Positions 1 through 7,436 of a stretch of 64,000 nucleotides of DNA are shown in pieces. The position numbers and the translations under genes were made by a program. Positions within the stretch are counted from its first letter, which is position 1. Every line of letters starts with the position of its first letter. The stretch spans positions 111,503 through 175,502 of the forward strand of contig NZ_FMXM01000015.1 in assembly GCF_900103325.1 (NCBI RefSeq), in the 5' to 3' direction. The DNA is from Mesorhizobium qingshengii (lineage in GTDB: Bacteria > Pseudomonadota > Alphaproteobacteria > Rhizobiales > Rhizobiaceae). The notes under the pieces are model-generated. The model was not told the DNA's origin. It made no database searches and was given only the letters and a program-made list of their open reading frames with translations.

Positions 1-383
1 AGCCAGTCGTTCGCGCAGACTTCGACCAGAGTCACCCTTTCAGGCAGTTCCAGAAGGAACTCCGGGTCCTTCTCCAAATGACGGGTGCGTGTGAGGTCAT
101 CGCCAGACCACACGCGAATGGCATCGAGCGTTGGCCAGAACGATGTGACAGTGAACTCGCCCGCCTCCTCGGTGATTTTGCGAAACATCTGGACACCGAG
201 ATTGCCTTGCATGCGCTCGATCTTCAGCACGCCGAACTCATACAGATACTGCGTGTAGGCTTCGAAATCGGCTGGCCGGGTTCGACCGCGCCAAATGCGT
301 GCGTAGATGCGCTTTGCTTCGCCTCCAGACGCATACAATTCGACTTTGTCCGCGGCGGATTTCTTCGTCAGGTCAACTTGCAA
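1..383 (-). CDS. Antibiotic biosynthesis monooxygenase (ABM) fold protein, 3' end outside window
   Basis: Reading the minus strand gives a continuous frame that runs off the left edge. It contains the stretches ARIWRGRTRPADFEAY and TVTSFWPTLDAIRVWSGDD, which resemble small ferredoxin-like ABM-domain proteins; an F-W-x-T/S-LDAI core is common in that family. No ATG is available. The best start is a TTG at 383, preceded at about 5 bases by AGGAGG; a GTG two codons earlier sits too close to that site. The gene is divergent from the TetR gene, and a 25-bp inverted repeat lies in the shared promoter region, so it probably belongs to the same regulon. Its substrate cannot be told from sequence. Confidence 0.6.
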   Translation of the reverse strand, partial: MQVDLTKKSAADKVELYASGGEAKRIYARIWRGRTRPADFEAYTQYLYEFGVLKIERMQGNLGVQMFRKITEEAGEFTVTSFWPTLDAIRVWSGDDLTRTRHLEKDPEFLLELPERVTLVEVCANDW

Positions 384-448
384 TTCCACCTCCTGAGACG
401 TCTTCCCGCTCGATGAGGGGGCTCGACGATATTTCAAATTCCCCATTG

Positions 449-473
449 AAACGTTTGTATGATACAAATGTTT
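449..473. promoter_or_regulatory. 25-bp inverted repeat, probable TetR operator
   Basis: Arms AAACGTTTG and CAAATGTTT flank a 7-base centre; only one base pair of the arms mismatches. The repeat lies in the divergent promoter region between the ABM-fold gene and the TetR gene. A second repeat with the same length and the same AAACG...TTT outer bases lies before the aldehyde dehydrogenase gene (1338-1362). Confidence 0.65.
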
Positions 474-543
474 GATTTACTGTCAAGCAGAGATCAAACA
501 CGATGCAGACGACAGTCAGGATCGATTCGAAAGGCCTCTCGAA

Positions 544-1290
544 ATGCCTCGAAAGTCAGGCGCCAAGGACCCCATCGTCGCCACTTCAGCTACAGGTGAT
601 GAAACCGACACACGAGAGAGAATTCTTCATGCGGCGAACCGACTTTTCGCCGAAAGAGGGTTTGACGGCGCAACATTGCGGGAGATCACCGAGGCCGCGC
701 GCGCCAATCTCGCGGCGGTGAATTACTATTTCCGGTCGAAGGACGAGTTGATCCGCAGCACGCTGGAATCCGCATTGAAGCCGATCGTCGCAGCTCGCCT
801 CGAGGCACTGAAGGCCTGCGAGCGGGCCTACCCCGACAGGTTGCCGCCGTTGGAAAGCCTTGCCGATGCCCTGGTCCGGCCCATGGCCGAACTCAGTTCA
901 GGCGAGAACCGGGATCGCCTGCTGCTCTTGCTGCAAGTCAGGACGATAGCTCAGGCCGCCACCAACAGCGTCGTTGCGGACCACTTCCGTCCGTTGCACG
1001 AGCGCTTCATTGACGTGCTGCAGAAGGTGTTGCCAAACCTATCCCGCGCCGAACTGGCGCTGCGCTACGATTGTGCCCGCGGCGCGACCCTCCAGATTCT
1101 CGTTGATCTGGCACCAGCCGCGCAACTCGTCGTGTCGCCGGCTGAGCGCGCTACCACCATCGACCGCCATGAATGGCTGATTGCCGGGCTGGTGCAATTC
1201 GTAAGTGCCGGGCTGCGCGCTCCGCCCACGGTGCTGCGGCAGCCGACCACAAGGAAGAAGGCGCCAGGAGCCGCGACCAAACCCAGATAA
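544..1290 (+). CDS. TetR/AcrR family transcriptional regulator
   Basis: The 248-residue product has an N-terminal TetR helix-turn-helix (residues about 23-70: RERILHAANRLFAERGFDG, then LREITEAARANLAAVNYYF), followed by a helical ligand-binding part with a TetR_C-like pattern. The basic tail RKKAPGAATKPR is unusual but not diagnostic. A longer frame opens at a TTG (472), but that codon lies inside the inverted repeat at 449-473, so the ATG at 544 is preferred. The protein probably represses itself, the divergent ABM-fold gene and the downstream aldehyde dehydrogenase/racemase pair through the two related palindromes. The ligand is unknown. Confidence 0.85.
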   Translation: MPRKSGAKDPIVATSATGDETDTRERILHAANRLFAERGFDGATLREITEAARANLAAVNYYFRSKDELIRSTLESALKPIVAARLEALKACERAYPDRLPPLESLADALVRPMAELSSGENRDRLLLLLQVRTIAQAATNSVVADHFRPLHERFIDVLQKVLPNLSRAELALRYDCARGATLQILVDLAPAAQLVVSPAERATTIDRHEWLIAGLVQFVSAGLRAPPTVLRQPTTRKKAPGAATKPR

Positions 1291-1337
1291 TCCCCACCCA
1301 AGGCGACGAGCGCTTCGCGCCGGAGAGACACTTGTCC

Positions 1338-1362
1338 AAACGATAGATTCATACTATCGTTT
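1338..1362. promoter_or_regulatory. 25-bp inverted repeat before aldehyde dehydrogenase, probable TetR operator
   Basis: Perfect 9-bp arms AAACGATAG and CTATCGTTT are separated by 7 bases, about 32 bases before the ATG of the aldehyde dehydrogenase. Length and outer bases match the repeat at 449-473, so the same TetR protein is the obvious candidate to bind both. Confidence 0.65.
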
Positions 1363-1394
1363 CAATCAGATGTTTCACTATTGGGTCGGCGCAC

Positions 1395-2825
1395 ATGAAA
1401 TATCCCGAGATCAATCTGCTCGTGGGATCAAGAAGGATCGGCCAATTCGAGCGCGAATGCCGGCCGGTGCTGAATCCGGCAACCGAGGAACAAATCGGAC
1501 TGCTTCCGATCGCCCGGGAGGCGGACCTCGAGGAAGCGATAGGCGCGGCCAAATCAGCCTTTCCGGCATGGCGAGACACCACGCCATGGCGGCGCGGAGC
1601 GACGCTTCATGAAGGGGCTCGGCAGGTCCGTCTCAATGCCGACGAGATCGCACGCGCCCTCGTCATGGAAAATGGCAAACCTCTCTCCGAAGCCATGGCG
1701 GAGGTTTCGGCCGCGGCCGACACGCTGGCGTGGTACGCCGAAGAAGCGCGGCGAATTTACGGCCGCGTCTTTATGGGCCGCGCACCGGAAAGCCGGTTCA
1801 TGACGAGCCGCGAACCCTTGGGGGTCGTCGCGCTTTTCGCGCCCTGGAATTTCCCCGTCGTCACGCTTGTTCGAAAGTTGGCGCCCGCCCTGGCCGCGGG
1901 TTGCACCATAGTTGCCAAGCCCGCTGAGGAGACTCCCGCCGCCCCTTCGCTACTGGCCGGTAGCCTTTTGGCGGCGGGATTGCCGCCAGGCGTGCTGAAC
2001 CTGATTTTTGGCGACCCATCGCAGATCTCGAAACACCTTATCCACTCGCCCGACGTTGCGAAAATCTCCTTCACCGGATCGACCGCGGTAGGACGTGCCT
2101 TGGCGAGCCTCGCCGGTGAAAACTTGAAACGGATGACGATGGAACTGGGCGGACATGGCCCCGCGATCATCTGCGGAGATGTCGACGCCATTCGCATCGC
2201 GGACATGGCGGCGGCCGCGAAGTTTCGAAATGCCGGCCAGGTCTGCAATGCAGCAAGCCGCTTCATTGTCGATCGACGAATATACGAACCTTTTGCCGCA
2301 CGGTTTGCTGCCCGAGCTTCGGCGCTTAAAATCGACAACGGCTTTGATCCGGCTGTCGAGATGGGACCACTAACCAATCATCGGCGCGTCGAGGCAATGG
2401 CAATGCTGACCGAGGATGCCGTTGCCAGTGGCGGGAATTTGCTGGCCGGAGGAAAACGTCTGGACCGACCTGGCTTCTTCTTCACCCCCACCGTCATCAC
2501 GGACGTTCACCCGACAGCCCGTGTCATGGTCGACGAACCGTTCGGCCCAATCGCGCCAATCGTTCCTTTTGACGATATCGACGAGGCCCTGGAATTGGCC
2601 AACTCGTCTTCCTACGGCTTAGCCGCCTATGCGATGACCAACCACCTCGGGACCGCGCGAAAGCTCACCCGCGAGATACAAGCTGGCGTGATAGGTCTGA
2701 ATTCATTTTCGGTCGCCTTTCCCGAAGCGCCGTTCGGCGGCATCAAGAATAGCGGCTGGGGCCTGGAAGGCGGCAGCGAGGGCATCGACGCCTATCTCAC
2801 TACGAAATTTGTGCATGAAGCATGA
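1395..2825 (+). CDS. NAD(P)-dependent aldehyde dehydrogenase (succinate-semialdehyde dehydrogenase-like)
   Basis: At 476 residues this is a full-length ALDH-superfamily enzyme oxidising an aldehyde to its acid. Visible landmarks are APWNFPV (149-155), the cofactor-loop FTGST (226-230), the catalytic Glu in MELGG (E250) and the catalytic Cys in NAGQVCNA (C284). The closest style is the GabD/semialdehyde dehydrogenase group, but the substrate is not fixed by these motifs. The stop overlaps the start of the racemase-like gene by 4 bases, so the two are translationally coupled. A palindrome resembling that at the TetR promoter lies just upstream. Confidence 0.88.
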   Translation: MKYPEINLLVGSRRIGQFERECRPVLNPATEEQIGLLPIAREADLEEAIGAAKSAFPAWRDTTPWRRGATLHEGARQVRLNADEIARALVMENGKPLSEAMAEVSAAADTLAWYAEEARRIYGRVFMGRAPESRFMTSREPLGVVALFAPWNFPVVTLVRKLAPALAAGCTIVAKPAEETPAAPSLLAGSLLAAGLPPGVLNLIFGDPSQISKHLIHSPDVAKISFTGSTAVGRALASLAGENLKRMTMELGGHGPAIICGDVDAIRIADMAAAAKFRNAGQVCNAASRFIVDRRIYEPFAARFAARASALKIDNGFDPAVEMGPLTNHRRVEAMAMLTEDAVASGGNLLAGGKRLDRPGFFFTPTVITDVHPTARVMVDEPFGPIAPIVPFDDIDEALELANSSSYGLAAYAMTNHLGTARKLTREIQAGVIGLNSFSVAFPEAPFGGIKNSGWGLEGGSEGIDAYLTTKFVHEA

Positions 2826-3547
2826 CGCGCATCTATCTCAAGCGACGTCCCCAGTCATGGACGGGTGAGCTGATAGGAATCCTGACGCTGGAGACCTCGA
2901 TACCCTATGTCGTCGGGAATGTGAGTAACGCCGGGACTTATGGCTTCCCAGTCCGCTACAAGGCAATCGGGGGCGCAAGCATCGACCGACTGCTGAACCA
3001 ATCGGACAGTAGCTTGCTGCAGCCCGTTCTCGACGCGGCAAGGGAACTTGAGCGAGAAGGTGTCCGCGCCATAACCGGAGCCTGCGGCTTCATGGCCTTG
3101 TTCCAGCGCGAAGTCTCTGAGGCGCTGAGCATTCCGGTATGCCTGTCCAGCCTGCTGCAAGTGCCGCTTGTCCACACCACGACGCGGCGCCCGGTCGGAA
3201 TAATAACCGCCAACAGTAAGCGCTTGAACAAGGCTCACCTCGAAGCGTGCGGGATAGCAGCAGACTTGCCAATCATCATACGAGGCATGCAAGACGAACC
3301 GGAATTCCGCAGCGCCGTGCTTGAAGAATCCGGATCGCTCGATTCCTCTGCCATAGAGGCGGAAGCGGTTTCGGTCGCGGCAACACTGATCGCCGATCAT
3401 CCGGCGATCGGCGCGATAGTGCTGGAATGCAGCGACCTGCCGCCATATTCAAAAGCGATCCAGACAGCCACCGACCGGCCGGTTTTCGACTACAACACGA
3501 TGATCGGCTGGATGGTGAACGGCATGTGCAGCCGATCGTATCCGTAG
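2822..3547 (+). CDS. Aspartate/glutamate racemase family protein
   Basis: The 241-residue product belongs to the Asp/Glu/hydantoin racemase fold. The two cysteine-bearing motifs expected of the pair of catalytic acids are visible as TGACGFM (residues about 82-88) and LECSDLPPY in the last third. Such proteins racemise amino acids or, in divergent branches, act as decarboxylases or isomerases (maleate isomerase, AroM-like). It overlaps the aldehyde dehydrogenase by 4 bases, so both act in the same pathway. It ends only 13 bases before the convergent LysR gene; no clear terminator is visible between them. Confidence 0.75.
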   Translation: MTRIYLKRRPQSWTGELIGILTLETSIPYVVGNVSNAGTYGFPVRYKAIGGASIDRLLNQSDSSLLQPVLDAARELEREGVRAITGACGFMALFQREVSEALSIPVCLSSLLQVPLVHTTTRRPVGIITANSKRLNKAHLEACGIAADLPIIIRGMQDEPEFRSAVLEESGSLDSSAIEAEAVSVAATLIADHPAIGAIVLECSDLPPYSKAIQTATDRPVFDYNTMIGWMVNGMCSRSYP

Positions 3548-3560
3548 ATGTCGCGCTGTA

Positions 3561-4463
3561 TTACCCGTTCTTGGCACCTATCTCCGCGAGAAGCCATTCG
3601 ATGAAGTCCCTGGCGAGGGCGTTTGTGGATTTGGCCTCGGGCACAACCACGTAATAACTGTTGTCGGTTTCCATTGGCGCGTCGAATACGACCATCAAGT
3701 CGCCTGAGGCCAACTCCCGCTCTATCAGGTAACGGGGCAACAGCGCGTAACCCATGCCGCCAATCGCGGCCTCGACGATCATCGAAAATTGGTCGAAGCG
3801 ATGCCCCCTATACGCCCGGTCCGTAACCACGCCGACAGTCTCGAACCACTGCTGCCAAAGCTTGGGGCGGGTAGCTAAATGAAGAAGCGGCCTCGCAAGC
3901 AACGACGATGGCGTCAAATGGCCAACCTGTCCCATTAGCGCGCCGCCTGCTACCGGCACAATGAGCTCACTGCAAAGATAAGTGCATATCCCCCGAGCCC
4001 AAACCGGCTTGCCGTAGTGGATGGCGAGGTCGAAGTCTTCTTCCTCGAATTCGAATGTGGCGGAGCGTGAGCCCACATTCAGGACAGTCCCCGCATGCAG
4101 GGTCAAGAATTTGGCGAGACGCGGGCTGAGCCAACGGCTGCCGAACGTGGGCAAGGTAGCGACGCTGAGGCTCAGCCTGGCGTCAGCGGCCGACATGGTG
4201 CGCAACACTATGTCTTCGGTCTGCTGCAAGAGTCTTCGCGCCTGTGGCAGCAAACGTCGCCCGTCCTGGGAAAGCACTACCCGTTGACGAATGCGCTCGA
4301 ATAGCTGTGCACCCAGGCGGCTCTCGAGATCCTTTATTTGCCGGCTGACCGCGCTCTGGGTGAGACTAAGCTCCGCAGCCGCGCGTGTGAAGCTGCCATG
4401 CCGCGCCGCGCACTCGAATGCCTGGACAGCGACCATATCTAGAATCAGTTTCCTACCTAACAT
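3561..4463 (-). CDS. LysR family regulator (GcvA-like) of the lysine-degradation operon
   Basis: The 300-residue product has an N-terminal winged helix (SFTRAAAELSLTQSAVSRQIKDLESRLG, residues about 24-51) and a substrate-binding domain of GcvA type (PTFGSRWLSPRLAKF; WQQWF; GMGYALLPRYL). It is divergent from the hglS operon with about 110 bases between starts, the normal arrangement for a LysR activator and its target. The inducer is probably a lysine-pathway acid such as 2-aminoadipate or 2-oxoadipate, but this is inferred from position only. Confidence 0.87.
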   Translation of the reverse strand: MLGRKLILDMVAVQAFECAARHGSFTRAAAELSLTQSAVSRQIKDLESRLGAQLFERIRQRVVLSQDGRRLLPQARRLLQQTEDIVLRTMSAADARLSLSVATLPTFGSRWLSPRLAKFLTLHAGTVLNVGSRSATFEFEEEDFDLAIHYGKPVWARGICTYLCSELIVPVAGGALMGQVGHLTPSSLLARPLLHLATRPKLWQQWFETVGVVTDRAYRGHRFDQFSMIVEAAIGGMGYALLPRYLIERELASGDLMVVFDAPMETDNSYYVVVPEAKSTNALARDFIEWLLAEIGAKNG

Positions 4464-4576
4464 TGTGCTTACCTTGCATCAACATAGTCAAAATCAGCGC
4501 AATCTATCGAGGTTAAACGGCGATATCACTCTGTTTGCGAATGATCTCTCATTTTGCCTACAGAGGGAAGAACACT

Positions 4577-5974
4577 TTGCAACGCAATGTTTTCGCCACA
4601 TCCAACGACATTCGCTCGGCGTTTTCCACCGCGATGTCGGAGATGTATCGCCTGGAGGTTCCGGCGTACGGCACGCTGATGTCTCTGGTCGCCGATGTAA
4701 ACCGGCAGGCGCTTGTCGAAGGACCAGGCTTTCTCGCAACGCTAGACGCGGCCGAAAGTCTGGACCGGATATCTCAGGAGCGTCACGGAGCCATCCGACT
4801 GGGAACCCCCCGCGAGCTTGCCATGGCGCGGCGCGTGTTCGCAATCATGGGCATGTTTCCCGTTGGTTACTACGATCTGAGTGAGGCGGGCATTCCTGTC
4901 CACTCTACTGCTTTCCGGCCAGTCAGCGACCTAGCGCTTGCGATCAACCCGTTCAGGATATTCACCTCGCTCCTGCGGCTTGACCTCATCGAGGATGAAG
5001 AGCTTCGCCAGGAGGCGGACAGACTGGTCTCGACCCGTGACATCTTCTCCAGCGTGGTGATGTCGCTGGTCGAGAAGGCGGAGAGCCAAGGAGGCCTTGA
5101 GTCCGGGGACGTGGCCATATTCGTTTCGGAAGTACTCGACACCTTTCGTTGGCATAGCGAAGCCAGTGTGGACCGCGAGCTCTATCGCCGGCTGCATGAT
5201 GCCCATCGCCTGATCGCTGATGTCGTCTCCTTCAAAGGGCCGCATATCAATCACCTGACGCCGAGAACGCTCGATATCGATGCGGTTCATGGACGAATGG
5301 TCGAACACGGCATGATACCTAAGGCGGTAGTCGAGGGACCGCCGCGACGAAATTGCCCCATTCTGCTTCGGCAGACCTCATTCAAGGCTATCGAGGAATC
5401 GGTGTCCTTCCGCGACGCTTCAGGCAAAGTGCATCACGGATCGCACACGGCTCGCTTCGGCGAGATCGAGCAACGGGGGATCGCCCTCACTCCAAAGGGG
5501 CGCGCGCTCTACGACCGACTCCTGACGCAGGCCCGGCTCAAGGTGCGGCCGCGCACGGATGGATCAAACGCGCAAGCATACCGCGAGGCGCTGGAAACAT
5601 CCTTCCAGGCTTTCCCCGACAACTGGGACGCGATCAGAAAGGCCCGGCTCGGTTATTTTTTCTACTCGCTGAGTGGCAACACCGCACCACGTGGCGTGGC
5701 GCAGGGCAATATCGATGCGCTGATTGAATCGGGCGTAATCCACTGTGAGCCGATCATCTATCAGGATTTCCTGCCCATCAGCGCTGCCGGCATTTTCCAG
5801 TCCAACCTCGGCGACGCTGACACACAACAGTTTGTCGCCAGTCCGCACCAAAAGGTTTTTGAAAAGGCCTTGGGTGCAAGAATCCTGAATGAGTTCGATC
5901 ATTACGCCGGTATCGAGATGGCCTCGCTCGAACACTGCCTGCGACTACTCGAGCGCAAGGCTTCGGTGGCCTGA
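4577..5974 (+). CDS. hglS: 2-oxoadipate dioxygenase/decarboxylase (HglS/YdcJ, DUF1338 family)
   Basis: HglS is an iron(II)-dependent VOC-fold enzyme that turns 2-oxoadipate into D-2-hydroxyglutarate in bacterial lysine breakdown. Family signatures are clear: VPAYGTLMSLVADVN, ERHGAIRLGT, FPVGYYDLSEAGIPVHSTAFRP, GPHINHLTPR and FGEIEQRG. No good ATG exists: the ATG at 4541 lacks a ribosome site, while a TTG at 4577 follows AGAGGGAAG at proper spacing and gives 465 residues, the family's normal length. With that start the metal-ligand histidines fall at 70 and 226 and the substrate arginine at 74, the numbers I recall for the Pseudomonas putida enzyme; the third ligand is probably E296. It heads an operon whose other products supply its substrate and use its product. 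Confidence 0.92.
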   Translation: MQRNVFATSNDIRSAFSTAMSEMYRLEVPAYGTLMSLVADVNRQALVEGPGFLATLDAAESLDRISQERHGAIRLGTPRELAMARRVFAIMGMFPVGYYDLSEAGIPVHSTAFRPVSDLALAINPFRIFTSLLRLDLIEDEELRQEADRLVSTRDIFSSVVMSLVEKAESQGGLESGDVAIFVSEVLDTFRWHSEASVDRELYRRLHDAHRLIADVVSFKGPHINHLTPRTLDIDAVHGRMVEHGMIPKAVVEGPPRRNCPILLRQTSFKAIEESVSFRDASGKVHHGSHTARFGEIEQRGIALTPKGRALYDRLLTQARLKVRPRTDGSNAQAYREALETSFQAFPDNWDAIRKARLGYFFYSLSGNTAPRGVAQGNIDALIESGVIHCEPIIYQDFLPISAAGIFQSNLGDADTQQFVASPHQKVFEKALGARILNEFDHYAGIEMASLEHCLRLLERKASVA

Positions 5975-5976
5975 CC

Positions 5977-7398
5977 ATGATCGCTAGCAGCCACATAGCG
6001 CAGCTTCGTGCCTTGCTGGACGACAACGGACTTTTGACCGAACCGGGCGATATGGTGCCTTATCAGACGGGTGCAAGGCACGATGAAGGCCGCGCGGCTT
6101 TCGTCGCCAGGCCGAGTTCCACGATCGCAGTTTCCCGTCTCCTCGCCTATTGCTGCCGAAACGAGATCGCTCTCGTGCCGCAAGGGGGGAATACTGGCCT
6201 TGTCGGCGGATCTATCCCCGATATGACCGGCGCGCAGGGCGTCCTCAGCCTCGACCGCTTGCGCAAGATATTTGAGCCAGACATCTTCAACCGCTCCGTA
6301 AGAGTGGATGCCGGCCTGAGGCTCTCCGAGATCAATGCCCGGCTTGCGCCGCACAGGCTGTTCTTCCCTATCGACCTTGGCGCTGACCCTACTGCTGGAG
6401 GGATGGTCTCTACCAACACCGGCGGCGCGCGTTTCATACGGTTCGGTGACGTGAGACGAAACGTCCTCGGCCTTAAAGTCGTGCTTGCGGATGATGAAGG
6501 CACCATACTGAACCTCGGGACTGGGCTGCGAAAAGACAACACAGGACCGGACTGGAAGCATCTGTTCATCGGCACGTCAGGGGCATTCGGCGTAGTTACC
6601 GAATGCGAGCTCAACCTAGAGAGGCTGCTAAATCAATCGGCGACCGCCTATCTGGTGCCAAGGTCTGACAGCCATGTAATGGCCTTGCTTGCGGCCTTGG
6701 AGGAGCATCTCGGATCGCAGCTGAGTGCGTTCGAGGGCATGTCAGGTTCGGCAATCCGCCATGCGCTCGCTCATTCGCCTGCGCTGAAGAATCCTTTCCC
6801 GGGCGGGCAGGTGCCATCGTTTGTCATCCTGGTCGAAGTGTCCCGGTCGTGGACGCGTCGTAGCACAGAGGAGCCACTGGAAGCGCTCCTCGAGACGGCT
6901 CTGGAAGAAATCTGGCGAGACCCAGCGGAGCCGCTGATCGACGCATTTGTCGGGCCGCCGCGAGAGATGTGGGGGCTGCGCCACGCCCTGTCTGAAGGTG
7001 TGAAAGCCGCTGGTCATCTCGTGGCTTTTGACCTTGCTTTCCGTCGGGGTGACTCGATGCGCTTTCGGACGCAAATGGAAAGCAGATTGTCGACGTGTTT
7101 CCCGACCGTGGAGATTTGCGACTTCGGCCATATCGGCGATGGGGGCATTCATTTCAACCTTGTCATCGCCGAGAACCCTGGGGAGGCTGTCGAAGGCTCG
7201 TTGATCGAGTCATTGCGCCACGAGGTGAACTCCGTCGCCGTCGAAATGTTTGGCGGGAGCTTCAGCGCCGAACATGCGCTGGGTCGCCGCAATCAACATC
7301 TCTATGACCGTTATACCCCTCTCAAGCTCAGACGATTTGCAGCGGCTCTCAAGCAGGTGACGTCCGCGTCGGAGCTCGGAGCTGTAAGGGTGAGCTGA
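5977..7398 (+). CDS. FAD-linked D-2-hydroxyglutarate dehydrogenase (GlcD/LldD-type)
   Basis: The 473-residue protein is a PCMH-type FAD-binding oxidoreductase: PQGGNTGLVGGS (68-79) and GADPTAGGMVSTNTGG bind FAD, and the C-terminal FGHIGDGGIHFN and SAEHALGRRN motifs match the D-2-hydroxyglutarate/D-lactate dehydrogenase group. It starts 2 bases after the hglS stop. HglS makes D-2-hydroxyglutarate, so this enzyme is assigned to oxidise it to 2-oxoglutarate, feeding the TCA cycle. Substrate assignment rests on context; the motifs alone would also allow D-lactate or glycolate. Confidence 0.85.
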   Translation: MIASSHIAQLRALLDDNGLLTEPGDMVPYQTGARHDEGRAAFVARPSSTIAVSRLLAYCCRNEIALVPQGGNTGLVGGSIPDMTGAQGVLSLDRLRKIFEPDIFNRSVRVDAGLRLSEINARLAPHRLFFPIDLGADPTAGGMVSTNTGGARFIRFGDVRRNVLGLKVVLADDEGTILNLGTGLRKDNTGPDWKHLFIGTSGAFGVVTECELNLERLLNQSATAYLVPRSDSHVMALLAALEEHLGSQLSAFEGMSGSAIRHALAHSPALKNPFPGGQVPSFVILVEVSRSWTRRSTEEPLEALLETALEEIWRDPAEPLIDAFVGPPREMWGLRHALSEGVKAAGHLVAFDLAFRRGDSMRFRTQMESRLSTCFPTVEICDFGHIGDGGIHFNLVIAENPGEAVEGSLIESLRHEVNSVAVEMFGGSFSAEHALGRRNQHLYDRYTPLKLRRFAAALKQVTSASELGAVRVS

Positions 7399-7436
7399 CA
7401 CGCATCCGATCATTTCAAAAACAGAAGGAGTGAGAC

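Noticed and set aside
472..543. TTG start extending the TetR gene by 24 codons
   Set aside because: The codon lies inside the palindrome that looks like its operator, and the added residues have no TetR character.
4464..4576. A lysine riboswitch before hglS
   Set aside because: The gap to the divergent LysR gene is only about 110 bases and shows no riboswitch-like stems; LysR control explains the arrangement.
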